Shown here: piece after piece, positions 34,934 to 43,144 of the stretch
Layout of the letters: each line of letters begins with the position of its first letter
Position numbering within the stretch: the stretch's first letter is position 1
NCBI RefSeq assembly: GCF_900110255.1
Contig: NZ_FODD01000038.1
Location: forward strand, 21,130-85,129
Direction of reading: 5' to 3'
DNA length: 64,000 bases
Source of the DNA: Actinacidiphila rubida
Lineage (GTDB): Bacteria > Actinomycetota > Actinomycetes > Streptomycetales > Streptomycetaceae
Made by a program: the position numbers and the translations under genes
The notes under the pieces: model-generated
What the model saw: only the letters and a program-made list of their open reading frames with translations
Told to the model about the DNA's origin: nothing
The model's database searches: none

Positions 34934-34969
34934 GCCCCGGGGCCAAGGGTTTCTCCCTCGCCCCGGGGC
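34934..34969 (-). terminator. Hairpin terminator after the rhamnosidase gene
   Basis: Two GCCCCGGGGC arms separated by 16 nt that themselves pair (AGGG/CCCT) form a long GC stem just beyond the minus-strand stop of the GH78 gene. Confidence 0.7.
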
Positions 34970-34986
34970 ACGAACGTTCCCGCGCG

Positions 34987-37245
34987 CTAGAGGTTCTGGG
35001 CGTGCAGGACGTGGTGCCCGGCGGTCACGCCGTCGACGTAGACGTACTGGCCGTCGGAGGTGGCCTTCGCGCTGCCGGCGGCCGCGGAGCCGTCCCAGAC
35101 CAGGCGCCCGTCGAGCCGGACGCTCACCTTCCTGCCCTGCGTCGGGACGGCGAGCCGGCCCGAGGTGCCGGCCGGCGCGGTGGCCTGGAGCTGGAAGCCC
35201 TGGGCGAGCGCCCGCCAGGAGACGGCGATGTCGCCGTGCGGCGTCGGCACACTGCCCTGCGCCCAGGTCAGGCCCGCGGGGTGCGGCACGACCGCGTACG
35301 CCGCGAAACCCGCTCCCGTCGGCGCCACGCCCAGCACCTGGCCGGTGAGGGTCACCGTCGGGCCGGACGCCCAGCCGTGGGCGAGGCTGGTGAACTGGCC
35401 GATGCCGGGGTCACCGGCGGCGTCGGCCTTCTCCCACCAGGTGCTGCCCGGGTCCTTGGACAGCATGTAACCCCAGAAGGAGCGCATCAGCTGGAGCCCG
35501 CTCGCCTGGGTGCCGCCCGACGGGTCGGGTACCGCCAGGCGCGCGCTCGCCTCGAATCCGCTGGGCAGCGGCTCGTACATCGGCCCGATCGCGGACTTCG
35601 GCGCGCTCGGCGACACGGTCAGCGCGCCGTGGGTGCTCCAGCTGTTCGCGTGCAGGTAGTCCATGGCCCGCTGCGCCTGGCCGGCGTCGGCGACGCCGGT
35701 GAGCACGGCGGTGGCGTTGGCGTCCTGCGGATAGACGTCCGGGGTCTCGCGGGACAGCCGGTAGGCGCCGGTCGCGCCGTCCCACAGCTGGTCGTTGACG
35801 GCCTTCTTCAGGGCCGTGGACCGGGCGGCGTACGTGGCCGCGTCGCCGGCCAGACCGCGGGCACCGGCCAGCTCGGCCATCTCGTCGAGGTTCCGGGCGT
35901 AGAGCGCGTTGACGTACGTCTCGTGGCCGCAGTCGCTGTAGCCGTAGTGGCCGCAGGAGCCGGCCGCGCCGAAGGCGATCAGGCCCTGCGGGTCCTGGCC
36001 GCGCACCGATTCGAGCCAGGTCATCGCCTTGGTCAGCGACGGCCACCACCGGTCCAGGTAAGCGCGGTCGCCGGTGTACAGCCAGTGCTGGTAGTGGTTG
36101 TACACGAACCAGGTGACGTACTCGCCGTAGGTGCGGATCTCGTCCTCGTTGTGCTGGCCGACCAGGCTCTCGGCGGGCACGTAGCCGTCGGAGAGCTGCT
36201 GCGCGGAGAGCGAGGACAGCGAGTTGTCGACGGCGGCGAGGTCGTCCGTGCTCAGGTAGGTCACGGGGGCCTGGACGGCGAGGTCGCCCTGCCACACGAT
36301 GCGGTCGCGCTTCGCGCCGTCGAAGATGACCTCCTGGCCGGGGTCGGCGTACGGCACCTGCGCGTCGGAGTGGTCCGGTTCGCCCGCCGCATAGGGCCAG
36401 CTCTTGGCCGTGCCGGACATCCAGGTGTCCATCTGCACGGTGTAGGCGCCCGCGTACCAGATCTTGTTGAGCTCGTTGTCACTCGACAGGAACCAGCCCT
36501 TGTAGTCGGCGGGGTTCGCCTGCTTCGGGGCCGCGTCGAAGGCGAGGGAGACGCCGTCGACGTCCACCCACCCGGGGCCGTCCAGGAAGAGCGTCGCGTA
36601 GCGGAAGCCGCCGCGCAGCTGGGCGTCCGTCACGGTGGCGGGCAGCTTCGAGGGGTCGAGGGACAGGGTGTGGCTGTCGGCGTCGTAGCCGTAGGTGACG
36701 CCCGGGTAGCCGGTCCAGATGTTGGCGGTGTCGCATCCGGGCGCGTAGGCGGCCTCGCCGTTGTTGGCCTGCGGGGTGAGGGCGGCGAACTGCCGGGACT
36801 CGCTGAAGCACACGTGCAGGGTGGGTGGCGTCGTCGAGGCCCCGGCGAGGTGGACGCGTATCCGGCCGCCCACCTCCTTGCCGAAGTCGAAGGTGAGCAG
36901 CGGCGACTGCGTGCGGTCCCCCTTGCTCACCAGGCGCACCGGCCGGCCACCCAGGGCACCCTCGGGGTCGCCCTGGACGGCGCCGCCGCGCGGGTCGGCG
37001 GAGAGCACCGAGACGGGTGCGACGTCGTGGCCGGCGGGCGCGAGCACGTACGGCCGCCAGTCACCGGGGCGGGGCTGGTATCCGCTGTCCGACCAGGGGC
37101 TCGACGCGGGCGTGCCGGGAGCCGCCGCCAGCGCGGCCGGCGACGCCAGTCCCACCGGCACGATCGTGGCGAGTACCGCGCCGGCCGCGGAGGCCAGGGC
37201 GACGGTGCGTCTGCGAGGTCCGGACGAAGTCCTCAACGGCGTCAT
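34987..37245 (-). CDS. Secreted GH78 alpha-L-rhamnosidase-like protein
   Basis: About 752 aa. A Tat-type signal (GPRRRTVALASAAG) precedes an Ala-rich h-region ending ALAA. A beta-sandwich N-terminal part (to about 280) is followed by the (alpha/alpha)6 barrel, where KRDRIVWQGDL is the GH78 motif carrying catalytic-site Asp residues; DEIRTYGEYVTWFVYNHY and FGAAGSCGHYGYSDCGHETYVNALYARNLDEMAEL line the barrel. The C-terminus is a small beta-sandwich. Expected role: removal of terminal alpha-L-rhamnose from plant glycans outside the cell. ATG 37245 gives a normal Tat n-region. The promoter (TTGATT, 17 nt, TAGCCT at 37402-37430) is overlapped by LacI-type operators. Confidence 0.85.
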   Translation of the reverse strand: MTPLRTSSGPRRRTVALASAAGAVLATIVPVGLASPAALAAAPGTPASSPWSDSGYQPRPGDWRPYVLAPAGHDVAPVSVLSADPRGGAVQGDPEGALGGRPVRLVSKGDRTQSPLLTFDFGKEVGGRIRVHLAGASTTPPTLHVCFSESRQFAALTPQANNGEAAYAPGCDTANIWTGYPGVTYGYDADSHTLSLDPSKLPATVTDAQLRGGFRYATLFLDGPGWVDVDGVSLAFDAAPKQANPADYKGWFLSSDNELNKIWYAGAYTVQMDTWMSGTAKSWPYAAGEPDHSDAQVPYADPGQEVIFDGAKRDRIVWQGDLAVQAPVTYLSTDDLAAVDNSLSSLSAQQLSDGYVPAESLVGQHNEDEIRTYGEYVTWFVYNHYQHWLYTGDRAYLDRWWPSLTKAMTWLESVRGQDPQGLIAFGAAGSCGHYGYSDCGHETYVNALYARNLDEMAELAGARGLAGDAATYAARSTALKKAVNDQLWDGATGAYRLSRETPDVYPQDANATAVLTGVADAGQAQRAMDYLHANSWSTHGALTVSPSAPKSAIGPMYEPLPSGFEASARLAVPDPSGGTQASGLQLMRSFWGYMLSKDPGSTWWEKADAAGDPGIGQFTSLAHGWASGPTVTLTGQVLGVAPTGAGFAAYAVVPHPAGLTWAQGSVPTPHGDIAVSWRALAQGFQLQATAPAGTSGRLAVPTQGRKVSVRLDGRLVWDGSAAAGSAKATSDGQYVYVDGVTAGHHVLHAQNL

Positions 37246-37375
37246 CGTCCTCGACGTCCCCGTCGTCCCCAACGCTCTCAACGGCCTCAACGTCGTCAAC
37301 TCCCTTGTCGGGTCCCGTCGGACGGACGGCGCGGCGGCACCAGCCCCTCGGACGGGTCCCGGTGGACGAGGGATT

Positions 37376-37438
37376 GGTACGTTTCAATCGCTGCTGCGGC
37401 GAGGCTAGCCAGGGCCAGGGATTGAATCAACGTTTCAA
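37376..37438 (-). promoter_or_regulatory. Promoter with two LacI-type operators ahead of the rhamnosidase gene
   Basis: On the minus strand, TTGATT (37425-37430), a 17-nt spacer and TAGCCT (37402-37407) form a good housekeeping promoter. The dyad TTGAAACGTTGATTCAA (37422-37438) overlaps the -35, and a second TTGAAACG half-site (37378-37387) sits near +10. The CG-centred TTGAAACG arms are typical of LacI-family sugar repressors. No lacI-type gene lies in the window. The rest of the gap to 37629 shows nothing further apart from a GTTCGAAC palindrome at 37447. Confidence 0.6.
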
Positions 37439-37629
37439 CCAGGATCGTTCGAACAGACCGTCATATCGGCCGGATTGGCGGTGTCTTCGCTGCTCAGAAA
37501 GGATGTGGCCCCAGAGGTGCGGCAGTTGGCCTCGCCGCGCCGGCGCCGGCCGCGCGTCCGGCCGGGGTCTCGCCGGGCTCGGACGAGGCACGGCAGAGGG
37601 GCGCGCCGGGCTGCCCTTCCCACAACGTT

Positions 37630-38310
37630 TCAGGCGAACGGGCCGTGCAGGGCGGCCCATTGCAGGAGCATGACGGTCTTGCCGTCGGCGATGCGTCCGT
37701 CCCGGACCATGGCCATGGCCTCGGTGAAGGGCAGTTCGAGGACCTCGATGTCCTCCCCCTCCTCTTCCAGCCCGCCGCCGCTTCCGATGCGGTCGGCCGC
37801 GGTGTAGGGGGCGGCGTAGAAGTGCAGCCGTTCGGTGACGGAGCCGGGGCTCATGTAGGCGTCCAGGACGTGGGTGAGCGGGCCGAGTGCGACGCCGAGT
37901 TCCTCGGCGCTCTCGCGCCGGACGGCGGCGCGCGGGTCGTCGCCGTCGAGCAGCCCGGCGGCGGCCTCGATCAGCATCCCGTCGGGGTGGTCGTTGACGT
38001 AGGCCGGGTAGCGGAACTGGCGGGTGAGCAGCACGCAGCCGCGCGCCGTGTCGTACGGCAGGACGACGGCGCCGTTGCCGCGGTCGTACGTCTCGCGTTG
38101 CTGGGTGGCCCAACGGCCGTCGCGCCGCCGGTAGTCGAAGGTGGTGCGGCGCAGCACGTGCCAGCCGTGCGAGGTCAGCTCCACGTCGCGGACCACGACG
38201 TCCGGGTTGCGGTCGAGATCGCGCCCGGCCCGGTCGAGGCCGGTGCGGCCGCGGTGGTCGGGGGTGTCGACGCCGGGTCGGGCGGTGGTGTGCGGGGTGG
38301 TGTCGGTCAT
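37630..38310 (-). CDS. NudK-type Nudix hydrolase
   Basis: 226 aa. An N-terminal TTFDYRRRDGRWATQQRETYDRG segment and the box AAAGLLDGDDPRAAVRRESAEELGV match GDP-mannose/ADP-ribose pyrophosphatases of the NudK type, in which the box begins AGLLD and the first Gly of the classic consensus is missing. The REsaEE core that binds Mg2+ is intact. It probably cleaves nucleotide sugars. It is divergent from the DeoR gene with a 49-bp spacer, so it is a likely target of that regulator. Confidence 0.8.
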   Translation of the reverse strand: MTDTTPHTTARPGVDTPDHRGRTGLDRAGRDLDRNPDVVVRDVELTSHGWHVLRRTTFDYRRRDGRWATQQRETYDRGNGAVVLPYDTARGCVLLTRQFRYPAYVNDHPDGMLIEAAAGLLDGDDPRAAVRRESAEELGVALGPLTHVLDAYMSPGSVTERLHFYAAPYTAADRIGSGGGLEEEGEDIEVLELPFTEAMAMVRDGRIADGKTVMLLQWAALHGPFA

Positions 38311-38326
38311 GGCGCGCTACGATACA

Positions 38327-38346
38327 TGCAGAAACGTGCAAGAACG
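38327..38346. promoter_or_regulatory. Direct-repeat operator between nudK-like and deoR-like genes
   Basis: TGCAGAAACG and TGCAAGAACG are adjacent 10-nt direct repeats, preceded by TACGAT, a candidate -10 for the DeoR gene at 38318-38323. Repeats of this type are usual for DeoR-family repressors. Confidence 0.5.
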
Positions 38347-38359
38347 CGAAGGAGTACGC

Positions 38360-39118
38360 ATGCTGGCCGCCGAACGGCGCGATCACCTGCTGGACATGCT
38401 CGCCCGCCAGGGCAAGATCGTCGCCAAGGACGTCGCCGCCGAACTGGGCATCTCCGAGGACAGCGTGCGCCGCGACCTGCGCGAACTCGCCGCCGAGGGG
38501 TTGTGCCAGCGGGTCTACGGCGGGGCGCTCCCCGCCTCCCCCGCGGTCGCCGACTACGCGGCCCGGCAGAGCGTCACGCCGGACGGCAAGCGCAGGGTCG
38601 CGGCCGTGGCGGCCGGCCTCGTGCGACCTGGCAGTGCCCTGATCCTCGACGGCGGCACCACGGCGCTCGCCACCGCCCGCGCCCTTCCGCCGGACCTCGA
38701 CTGCACGGTGATCACCCACAGCCCCACCGTCGCCGTCGCGCTCGTCGAGCACCCTCGGGCCGAGGTCATCCTGCTGGGCGGGCGTCTCTTCAAGCACTCG
38801 GCGGTCACCTGCGGGGCGGCCGCGGTCGAGGCCGCGCAGGCCGTCTCGGCCGACCTGTGCCTGCTCGGCGTCGCCGGCGTCCATCCCGACGCGGGGCTGA
38901 CGACGGGCGACGCGGAGGAGGCCGCGATGAAGCGGGCGCTGGCCGCGCGGTCCGCGGAGACCTACGTCCTGGCCTCGTCGGAGAAGATCGGCACCGCCTC
39001 CCGGTTCCGCGTGCTGCCCTGGGAGGAGATCACCGGCCTCGTCACGGACGCCGGCCCCGGGCACCCCGTCGTCCGGGCCGTCACGTCCCGCGGCGTGCAG
39101 GTGCTCCAGGCGGGCTGA
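38360..39118 (+). CDS. DeoR/GlpR-family transcriptional regulator
   Basis: 252 aa. The N-terminal winged helix reads RRDHLLDMLARQGKIVAKDVAAELGISEDSVRRDLRELAAEGLCQRVYGGAL, the DeoR signature. The C-terminal DeoRC sensor domain has LILDGGTTALATARAL, ILLGGRLFKHS and the TTGDAEEAAMKRAL phosphosugar-site region. GAAGGAG precedes the ATG. It probably represses itself and the divergent Nudix gene in response to a phosphorylated sugar. Confidence 0.9.
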   Translation: MLAAERRDHLLDMLARQGKIVAKDVAAELGISEDSVRRDLRELAAEGLCQRVYGGALPASPAVADYAARQSVTPDGKRRVAAVAAGLVRPGSALILDGGTTALATARALPPDLDCTVITHSPTVAVALVEHPRAEVILLGGRLFKHSAVTCGAAAVEAAQAVSADLCLLGVAGVHPDAGLTTGDAEEAAMKRALAARSAETYVLASSEKIGTASRFRVLPWEEITGLVTDAGPGHPVVRAVTSRGVQVLQAG

Positions 39119-39242
39119 CGGCCCCACCGCGCCGGACGGACTCGGCGCGGCACGTGTCGCGCGCGATCCGGATCCCGCGCCTCACGACGGGCGCGCCGAA
39201 CGGGGGCCGGTGCCTGATCAACGGGTTTGCTACGGTTCGCCG

Positions 39243-39815
39243 ATGGCCCTGCGTCACGCGGTGATGGCCGCGCTACTGGAGGGCGAGGCCTCCGGGTACG
39301 ACCTCGCCAAGGGATTCGACGCGTCGATCGCGAACTTCTGGATGGCCGCGCCCCAGCAGCTGTACCGGGAGCTCGACCGGATGGAGGCCGACGGGCTCGT
39401 CAGAGCCCGCGTCGTGGAGCAGGAACGGCGGCCCAACAAGCGGCTGTTCTCCCTGACGGAGGCCGGCCGGGAGGCGGTGCGCGCGTACGTCGCGGAACCG
39501 CCCGGCAGGCCGACCGCGATCCGGGACGAACTGCTCGTCAAGGTCCAGTGCGCCGACGTCGGCGACACCGGCGCGGTGCGTTCGGCGATCGCCGAGCGCG
39601 TGCGGTGGGCCGAGGCGAAGGTGGCGCGCTACGAGCGGCTCCGGGCACGGCTGCTGGACGGGCGCACCGAGGACGCGTACCTCGCGGAGGCCGACCGGAT
39701 CGGGCCGTACCTGACGCTCCTGCGCGGCATCTCCTTCGAGCAGGAGACCGTCCGCTGGGGCGGCGTCGCGCTGCGCGCGCTGGAACGCCGCGAGGCCGCG
39801 GCCGCCGGACGGTAG
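39243..39815 (+). CDS. PadR-family transcriptional regulator
   Basis: 190 aa. MALRHAVMAALLEGEASGYDLAKGF, PQQLYRELDRMEADGLV and RRPNKRLFSLTEAGREAV form the PadR winged helix, followed by the C-terminal Vir_act_alpha_C-type dimerisation helices. The ATG lies about 10 nt after a TACGGT -10-like hexamer and has no Shine-Dalgarno, so a leaderless transcript is likely. It is convergent with the SnoaL-like gene, with 30 nt between the stops. Confidence 0.85.
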   Translation: MALRHAVMAALLEGEASGYDLAKGFDASIANFWMAAPQQLYRELDRMEADGLVRARVVEQERRPNKRLFSLTEAGREAVRAYVAEPPGRPTAIRDELLVKVQCADVGDTGAVRSAIAERVRWAEAKVARYERLRARLLDGRTEDAYLAEADRIGPYLTLLRGISFEQETVRWGGVALRALERREAAAAGR

Positions 39816-39845
39816 TGCGGACGCTCCGGCGGAGGCGTCAGCGGC

Positions 39846-40247
39846 TCACGACGTGACGCCTTCCGCCGCCTCCCTGGCGATCCGGGGGAACTCGGCGCCC
39901 ATGGCCTCGGAGAGCGCCTGGGCCGCGGACAGCGGCCGGACCATCACGGTGAAGTCGTCGATCCTGCCGTCCTCCGCGAAGTGCAGGAAGTCGCAGCCCT
40001 GGATCCGGAGGTCGCCCACCCGGGCGGTGAAGACGAGGGCGTGGTCGCGGCCGCCCGTGTCGGCGATCTCGCGGACGTAGGTGAAGTCCTCGAAGACGCG
40101 CAGCACCCCGCGCAGGATCGCCGCCGTGATCGCCTTGCCCGCGTACGGCTTGTGGGCCACGGGGCTGGTGAACACGACGTCGTCGGCGAGCAGCGCCTCG
40201 ACGGCGGAGGCGTCGCGGTTCTCGACCGCCTGACGGAACGGGTGCAT
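39846..40247 (-). CDS. SnoaL/NTF2-like small protein
   Basis: 133 aa in the cone-shaped NTF2 fold: HPFRQAVENRDASAVEALLADDVVFTSPVAHKPYAGKAITAAILRGVLRVF at the N-terminus, then GRDHALVFTARVGDLRIQGCDFLHFAEDGRIDDFTVMVRPL. Members are isomerase-like or ligand-binding proteins; no function can be assigned. GCCCGAGGAC precedes the ATG. The upstream TCAACAAATTGA dyad near 40270 is unusually AT-rich and may be an operator. Confidence 0.8.
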   Translation of the reverse strand: MHPFRQAVENRDASAVEALLADDVVFTSPVAHKPYAGKAITAAILRGVLRVFEDFTYVREIADTGGRDHALVFTARVGDLRIQGCDFLHFAEDGRIDDFTVMVRPLSAAQALSEAMGAEFPRIAREAAEGVTS

Positions 40248-40434
40248 GTCCTCGGGCCTCTCGCGATACTCAACAAATTGACTAGGTAGGTCGGAGGGTA
40301 GACGAGGGCCGGTGAGGTGTCGAGGTCCGGCGCGGCGGGTGAGAACGGGCGACCGGGTACGTGCTCGCCCGGCCGGCCGGGCGCCCGGCCGCGCCGCGCC
40401 GGAGCCGTACCCCTGACCTGGGATGCTGGCCGAC

Positions 40435-41259
40435 ATGAGCGAGTTTCGGTCCGCGGGTGTCGTCGGTCTCGGGCGCATGGGCCTGGCCCTGGCCACGGGG
40501 TTCGGGCAGGCACTCCCGCCCGGGCGGGTCGTCGGGGCCGGCCGGTCCGCGGACAGCGTCGCGCGGTTCCGGGAGGCCGTGCCGGGTGCGGCCGTCGCGC
40601 CGCTCGCGGAGCTGCCCGGGCGGACGAACCTGATCGTGCTGTGCACGCGGAACGTCGATCTGCCCGGTGTCCTGGGCGAGTTGGGGCCCGGCCTCACCGA
40701 CCGGCACGTCGTGGTCACGATCGACAACGGGCTGCTCCTGCGGGCACTGGCCGAGGCCGTCCCGGGGCCGGTGGCCAAGCTGATCCCGAGCGCCGGCAAC
40801 CAGGTCGGTGCCGGGGCGACGCTCCTCGTCCCGGGCCCACGCCTCACCGCCGGGGCGACGGCCGACCTGCTCGACCTGCTGCGGTCCTTCTCGAACCCGT
40901 TCGTGATCGACGAGGAGCAGGGACGTGCGGCGACCGACCTCGCGTCGTGCGGGCCGGCGCTGCTGGCCGGAGCGGCGAGGGCGATGCTCGATGCCCAGCA
41001 GGAGCGCGCGGCGCCGCTCGCGCGGGCCCTCGCGGAACAGCTCGTGGCGCAGAGCCTGCACGCCGTGAGCCGGCTGATGGGCGACGGCGCGGACCTGGAC
41101 GAGATCGTGCGCCGCGTCGCCGTTCCCGGCGGCAACACGGCGGCCGGCCTCCAGGCCGCGCAGGGCGACCTGGTCGCCGCGTGGCGCGCCGCGTTCGCGG
41201 CGACGGCGGAGAACGAGCGCTCCAGGCCGGTCCCGCGGCTCGCGGCCCGCGGGGAGTGA
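40435..41259 (+). CDS. Pyrroline-5-carboxylate reductase-like NAD(P)-binding protein
   Basis: 274 aa. The N-terminal Rossmann motif is VVGLGRMGLALATGF; RTNLIVLCTRNVDL and KLIPSAGNQVGAG follow, and the C-terminal dimerisation helix carries VAVPGGNTAAGLQA, equivalent to the ProC SPGGTTxxGL motif. The divergent surroundings of the active site make a role in proline synthesis uncertain; it may reduce other imines. ATG 40435 gives the shortest N-terminus before the Rossmann strand; an in-frame ATG at 40423 is possible. Confidence 0.7.
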   Translation: MSEFRSAGVVGLGRMGLALATGFGQALPPGRVVGAGRSADSVARFREAVPGAAVAPLAELPGRTNLIVLCTRNVDLPGVLGELGPGLTDRHVVVTIDNGLLLRALAEAVPGPVAKLIPSAGNQVGAGATLLVPGPRLTAGATADLLDLLRSFSNPFVIDEEQGRAATDLASCGPALLAGAARAMLDAQQERAAPLARALAEQLVAQSLHAVSRLMGDGADLDEIVRRVAVPGGNTAAGLQAAQGDLVAAWRAAFAATAENERSRPVPRLAARGE

Positions 41260-41365
41260 CGGCGGGTCCGTGCCGACGACCGGTCGCGTCGCACCACATC
41301 CCCCCGTCGCGTCACGTCGGGCGACCGGGCGCGGGGGCCGCGTCCCGGGGCGGGGCGAGACCGGC

Positions 41366-41722
41366 TCAGGCGCCGCCGCGCCCTTCGTCCCGCACGTGCG
41401 CACGGGCGTGGGCCTCGGCGAACTCCCAGACCACCGGCAGCAGTTCCGCGGGGGTCTCGACGTGGGGCATCTGGCCGGTGCCGGGCAGCAGCCGGAACTC
41501 CGCGTCCGGGACGGCCCGGCCGTAGTCGGCGTCCACGACGCGGTCGCTCTCGCCCCACGCCACGAGAGTCGGCTCGCCACCTTGGCGAGGCGGTCGGCAA
41601 GCATGGGGTCGCCCATCGCGGCAGGCCCCGAATACACCCGCAGCGCCGCCCGGTTGCCGGCGGGCACGGCCGTCTGTGCGTCGGTGAGCGTGCTCGGGTC
41701 GAAGGACGGCCAGGACCCTCAC
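41366..41722 (-). pseudogene. Decayed alpha/beta-hydrolase (C-terminal remnant with frameshift)
   Basis: The last ~85 codons read PTLVAWGESDRVV and GTGQMPHVETPAELLPVVWEFA, the acid and base region of an alpha/beta-hydrolase. Upstream, another frame continues the same protein (FDPSTLTDAQTAVPAGNRAAL, then DPMLADRLAKV), so a single-base loss lies near 41582. An in-frame TGA stands near 41720, and no N-terminal half or nucleophile elbow is found beyond it. A short internal deletion also follows DADYGRAV. The gene is not functional. Confidence 0.7.
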
Positions 41723-41881
41723 CGAGGCCGCGGTCCGGGCGATCGGCCGACCCGGAGACCGCCACCTGGAAAATCGCTGCCCCCCTCCGCCCCATACCGT
41801 CGCTACCGTGATCGCGATTCCACTGGAATTACCAATGGTACGATTGATTCGATACCAACGGAACCACATCAGGGAGTGGCC

Positions 41882-42745
41882 ATGATCATCGTGACCGGAG
41901 GCACCGGGCAGCTCGGGCGCCTGGTGGTGGAGGCGCTGCTGGCGCGGATGCCCGCCGCCGGTGTCGGCGTCAGCGTGCGCGATCCGCGGAAGGCCGAGGA
42001 CCTGGCGGCCCGGGGCGTGCGGGTGCGGCGCGGGGACTTCACCGACCCCGCGGGACTGGCGCACGCCTTCGAGGGCGCGGCCCAGGTCCTCGTCGTGTCC
42101 GTCGACGCGTTCGGGAACGAGGGGGTCAGGGCGCACCGTGCGGCGATCGGGGCCGCCGTCGCGGCCGGCGCGCGGCGTGTCCTCTACACCAGCCACATGG
42201 GCGCGAGCCCGGCCTCACGGTTCCAGGCGTGCCGCGACCACGCGGCGACCGAGGAGGTGCTGCGCACCTGCGGCGTGCCCTACACCTCGCTGCGCAACGG
42301 CTTCTACGCGTCGAGCGCCCTGCACTTCCTGACCGACGGCGTCGTGTCGGGCCGCGTCGCACTGCCCGAGGACGGGCCGGTCAGCTGGACCGCGCACACC
42401 GACCTCGCCGACGCGGCGGCGGCGACCCTGGCCGACGAGGGCCGCTTCGACGGCCCCACGCCGCCGCTCACCGCGGGCGAGGCGCTCACCTTCGCCGACA
42501 TCGCCACCGCCGCCTCCGCCCTCACGGGCCGCACGATCGAACGGATCACCACCCCGGACGACGCCTTCCGGGACCAGCTGACCTCCCACGGAGTCCCCGC
42601 CGGCACGGCCGACGCGCTGCTGAGCGTGTTCACCGCCAGCCGCGCCGGCGAGTTCGCCGCCGTCGATCCGACCCTGACCACCCTGATCGGCCGCCCCCCG
42701 CTCGCCCTCCCCGACCTGCTGCACCGCTCCCTGACCACGACCTGA
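41882..42745 (+). CDS. NmrA-like NAD(P)H-binding reductase (QOR2/SDR-a type)
   Basis: 287 aa. MIIVTGGTGQLGRLVVEALL is the GxxGxxG cofactor site; VRDPRKAEDLAARGVRVRRGDF matches the NADP-preferring second strand; TSHMGAS, VPYTSLRNGFYA and LPEDGPVSWTAHTDLADAAAA follow the family order. These atypical SDRs reduce quinones or act as redox sensors. The upstream region is AT-rich for the window (ATTACCAATGGTACGATTG) and probably holds promoter and operator. It may have arrived by transfer next to the decayed hydrolase. Confidence 0.85.
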   Translation: MIIVTGGTGQLGRLVVEALLARMPAAGVGVSVRDPRKAEDLAARGVRVRRGDFTDPAGLAHAFEGAAQVLVVSVDAFGNEGVRAHRAAIGAAVAAGARRVLYTSHMGASPASRFQACRDHAATEEVLRTCGVPYTSLRNGFYASSALHFLTDGVVSGRVALPEDGPVSWTAHTDLADAAAATLADEGRFDGPTPPLTAGEALTFADIATAASALTGRTIERITTPDDAFRDQLTSHGVPAGTADALLSVFTASRAGEFAAVDPTLTTLIGRPPLALPDLLHRSLTTT

Positions 42746-42763
42746 CCACGACCTGACCGCGAC
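42731..42763. repeat. Three 11-nt tandem repeats at the NmrA-like stop
   Basis: CTGACCACGAC, CTGACCACGAC and CTGACCGCGAC follow one another, followed by CTGAAC; the stop codon TGA lies in the second copy. This is likely replication slippage that may have lengthened or shortened the C-terminus. Confidence 0.7.
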
Positions 42764-42769
42764 CTGAAC

Positions 42770-42916
42770 TCACCGCGGTTCGTCCGCGAACCACTCCCCG
42801 ATGCGGGGAACCGCGCAGACTTCCGGCGGGGCGCGGAGGGACGCGGGGTGGTCGAACAGGGGCGGATACGTCAGACGTCTGCGGGTGGGGGCGTCAGGCG
42901 GCGTGGATGCGAGCAC
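42770..42916 (-). CDS. Possible 48-codon small protein (weak)
   Basis: A minus-strand frame with coding-like codon use ends in EVCAVPRIGEWFADEPR. The GTG at 42916 has only a weak AAAGA upstream, and the frame is open further upstream, so it may instead be the tail of a lost gene. The surrounding 267-bp gap also contains a CAGACGTCTG palindrome at 42872. No function can be given. Confidence 0.25.
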   Translation of the reverse strand: MLASTPPDAPTRRRLTYPPLFDHPASLRAPPEVCAVPRIGEWFADEPR

Positions 42917-43012
42917 TCTTTCGAGTCGTTCGCCCGGGTGGGGCGTGACCGGGACGAGGATCAGGGCGTTTCTCCGAGCAGACGTCCGATTTTCTGTCGA
43001 GGGGGAGGATCC

Positions 43013-43144
43013 GTGACCGCTGGACCGATGGTGCCGCCCAGGGGCGGGCGCTGTTCGAACGGGACGGGTGGGGGCGGGACGCCGGCGGCGTGCCCTGGCG
43101 GGCGGGTGGCCGCGGCGGGGGCGGGGTGCGGCCATGACCGCTGA
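43013..43144 (+). CDS. 43-codon Cys-containing peptide ORF coupled to ABC transporter
   Basis: GTG with GAGGGGGAGG upstream, the best ribosome site in the region. The peptide begins MTAGPMVPPRGGRCSNGTG and contains three cysteines with Gly/Pro-rich spacing; its stop lies 11 nt inside the ABC gene, whose own ribosome site is weak. It could be a leader that couples translation to the exporter or a small exported peptide; no known precursor family is recognised. Confidence 0.4.
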   Translation: MTAGPMVPPRGGRCSNGTGGGGTPAACPGGRVAAAGAGCGHDR

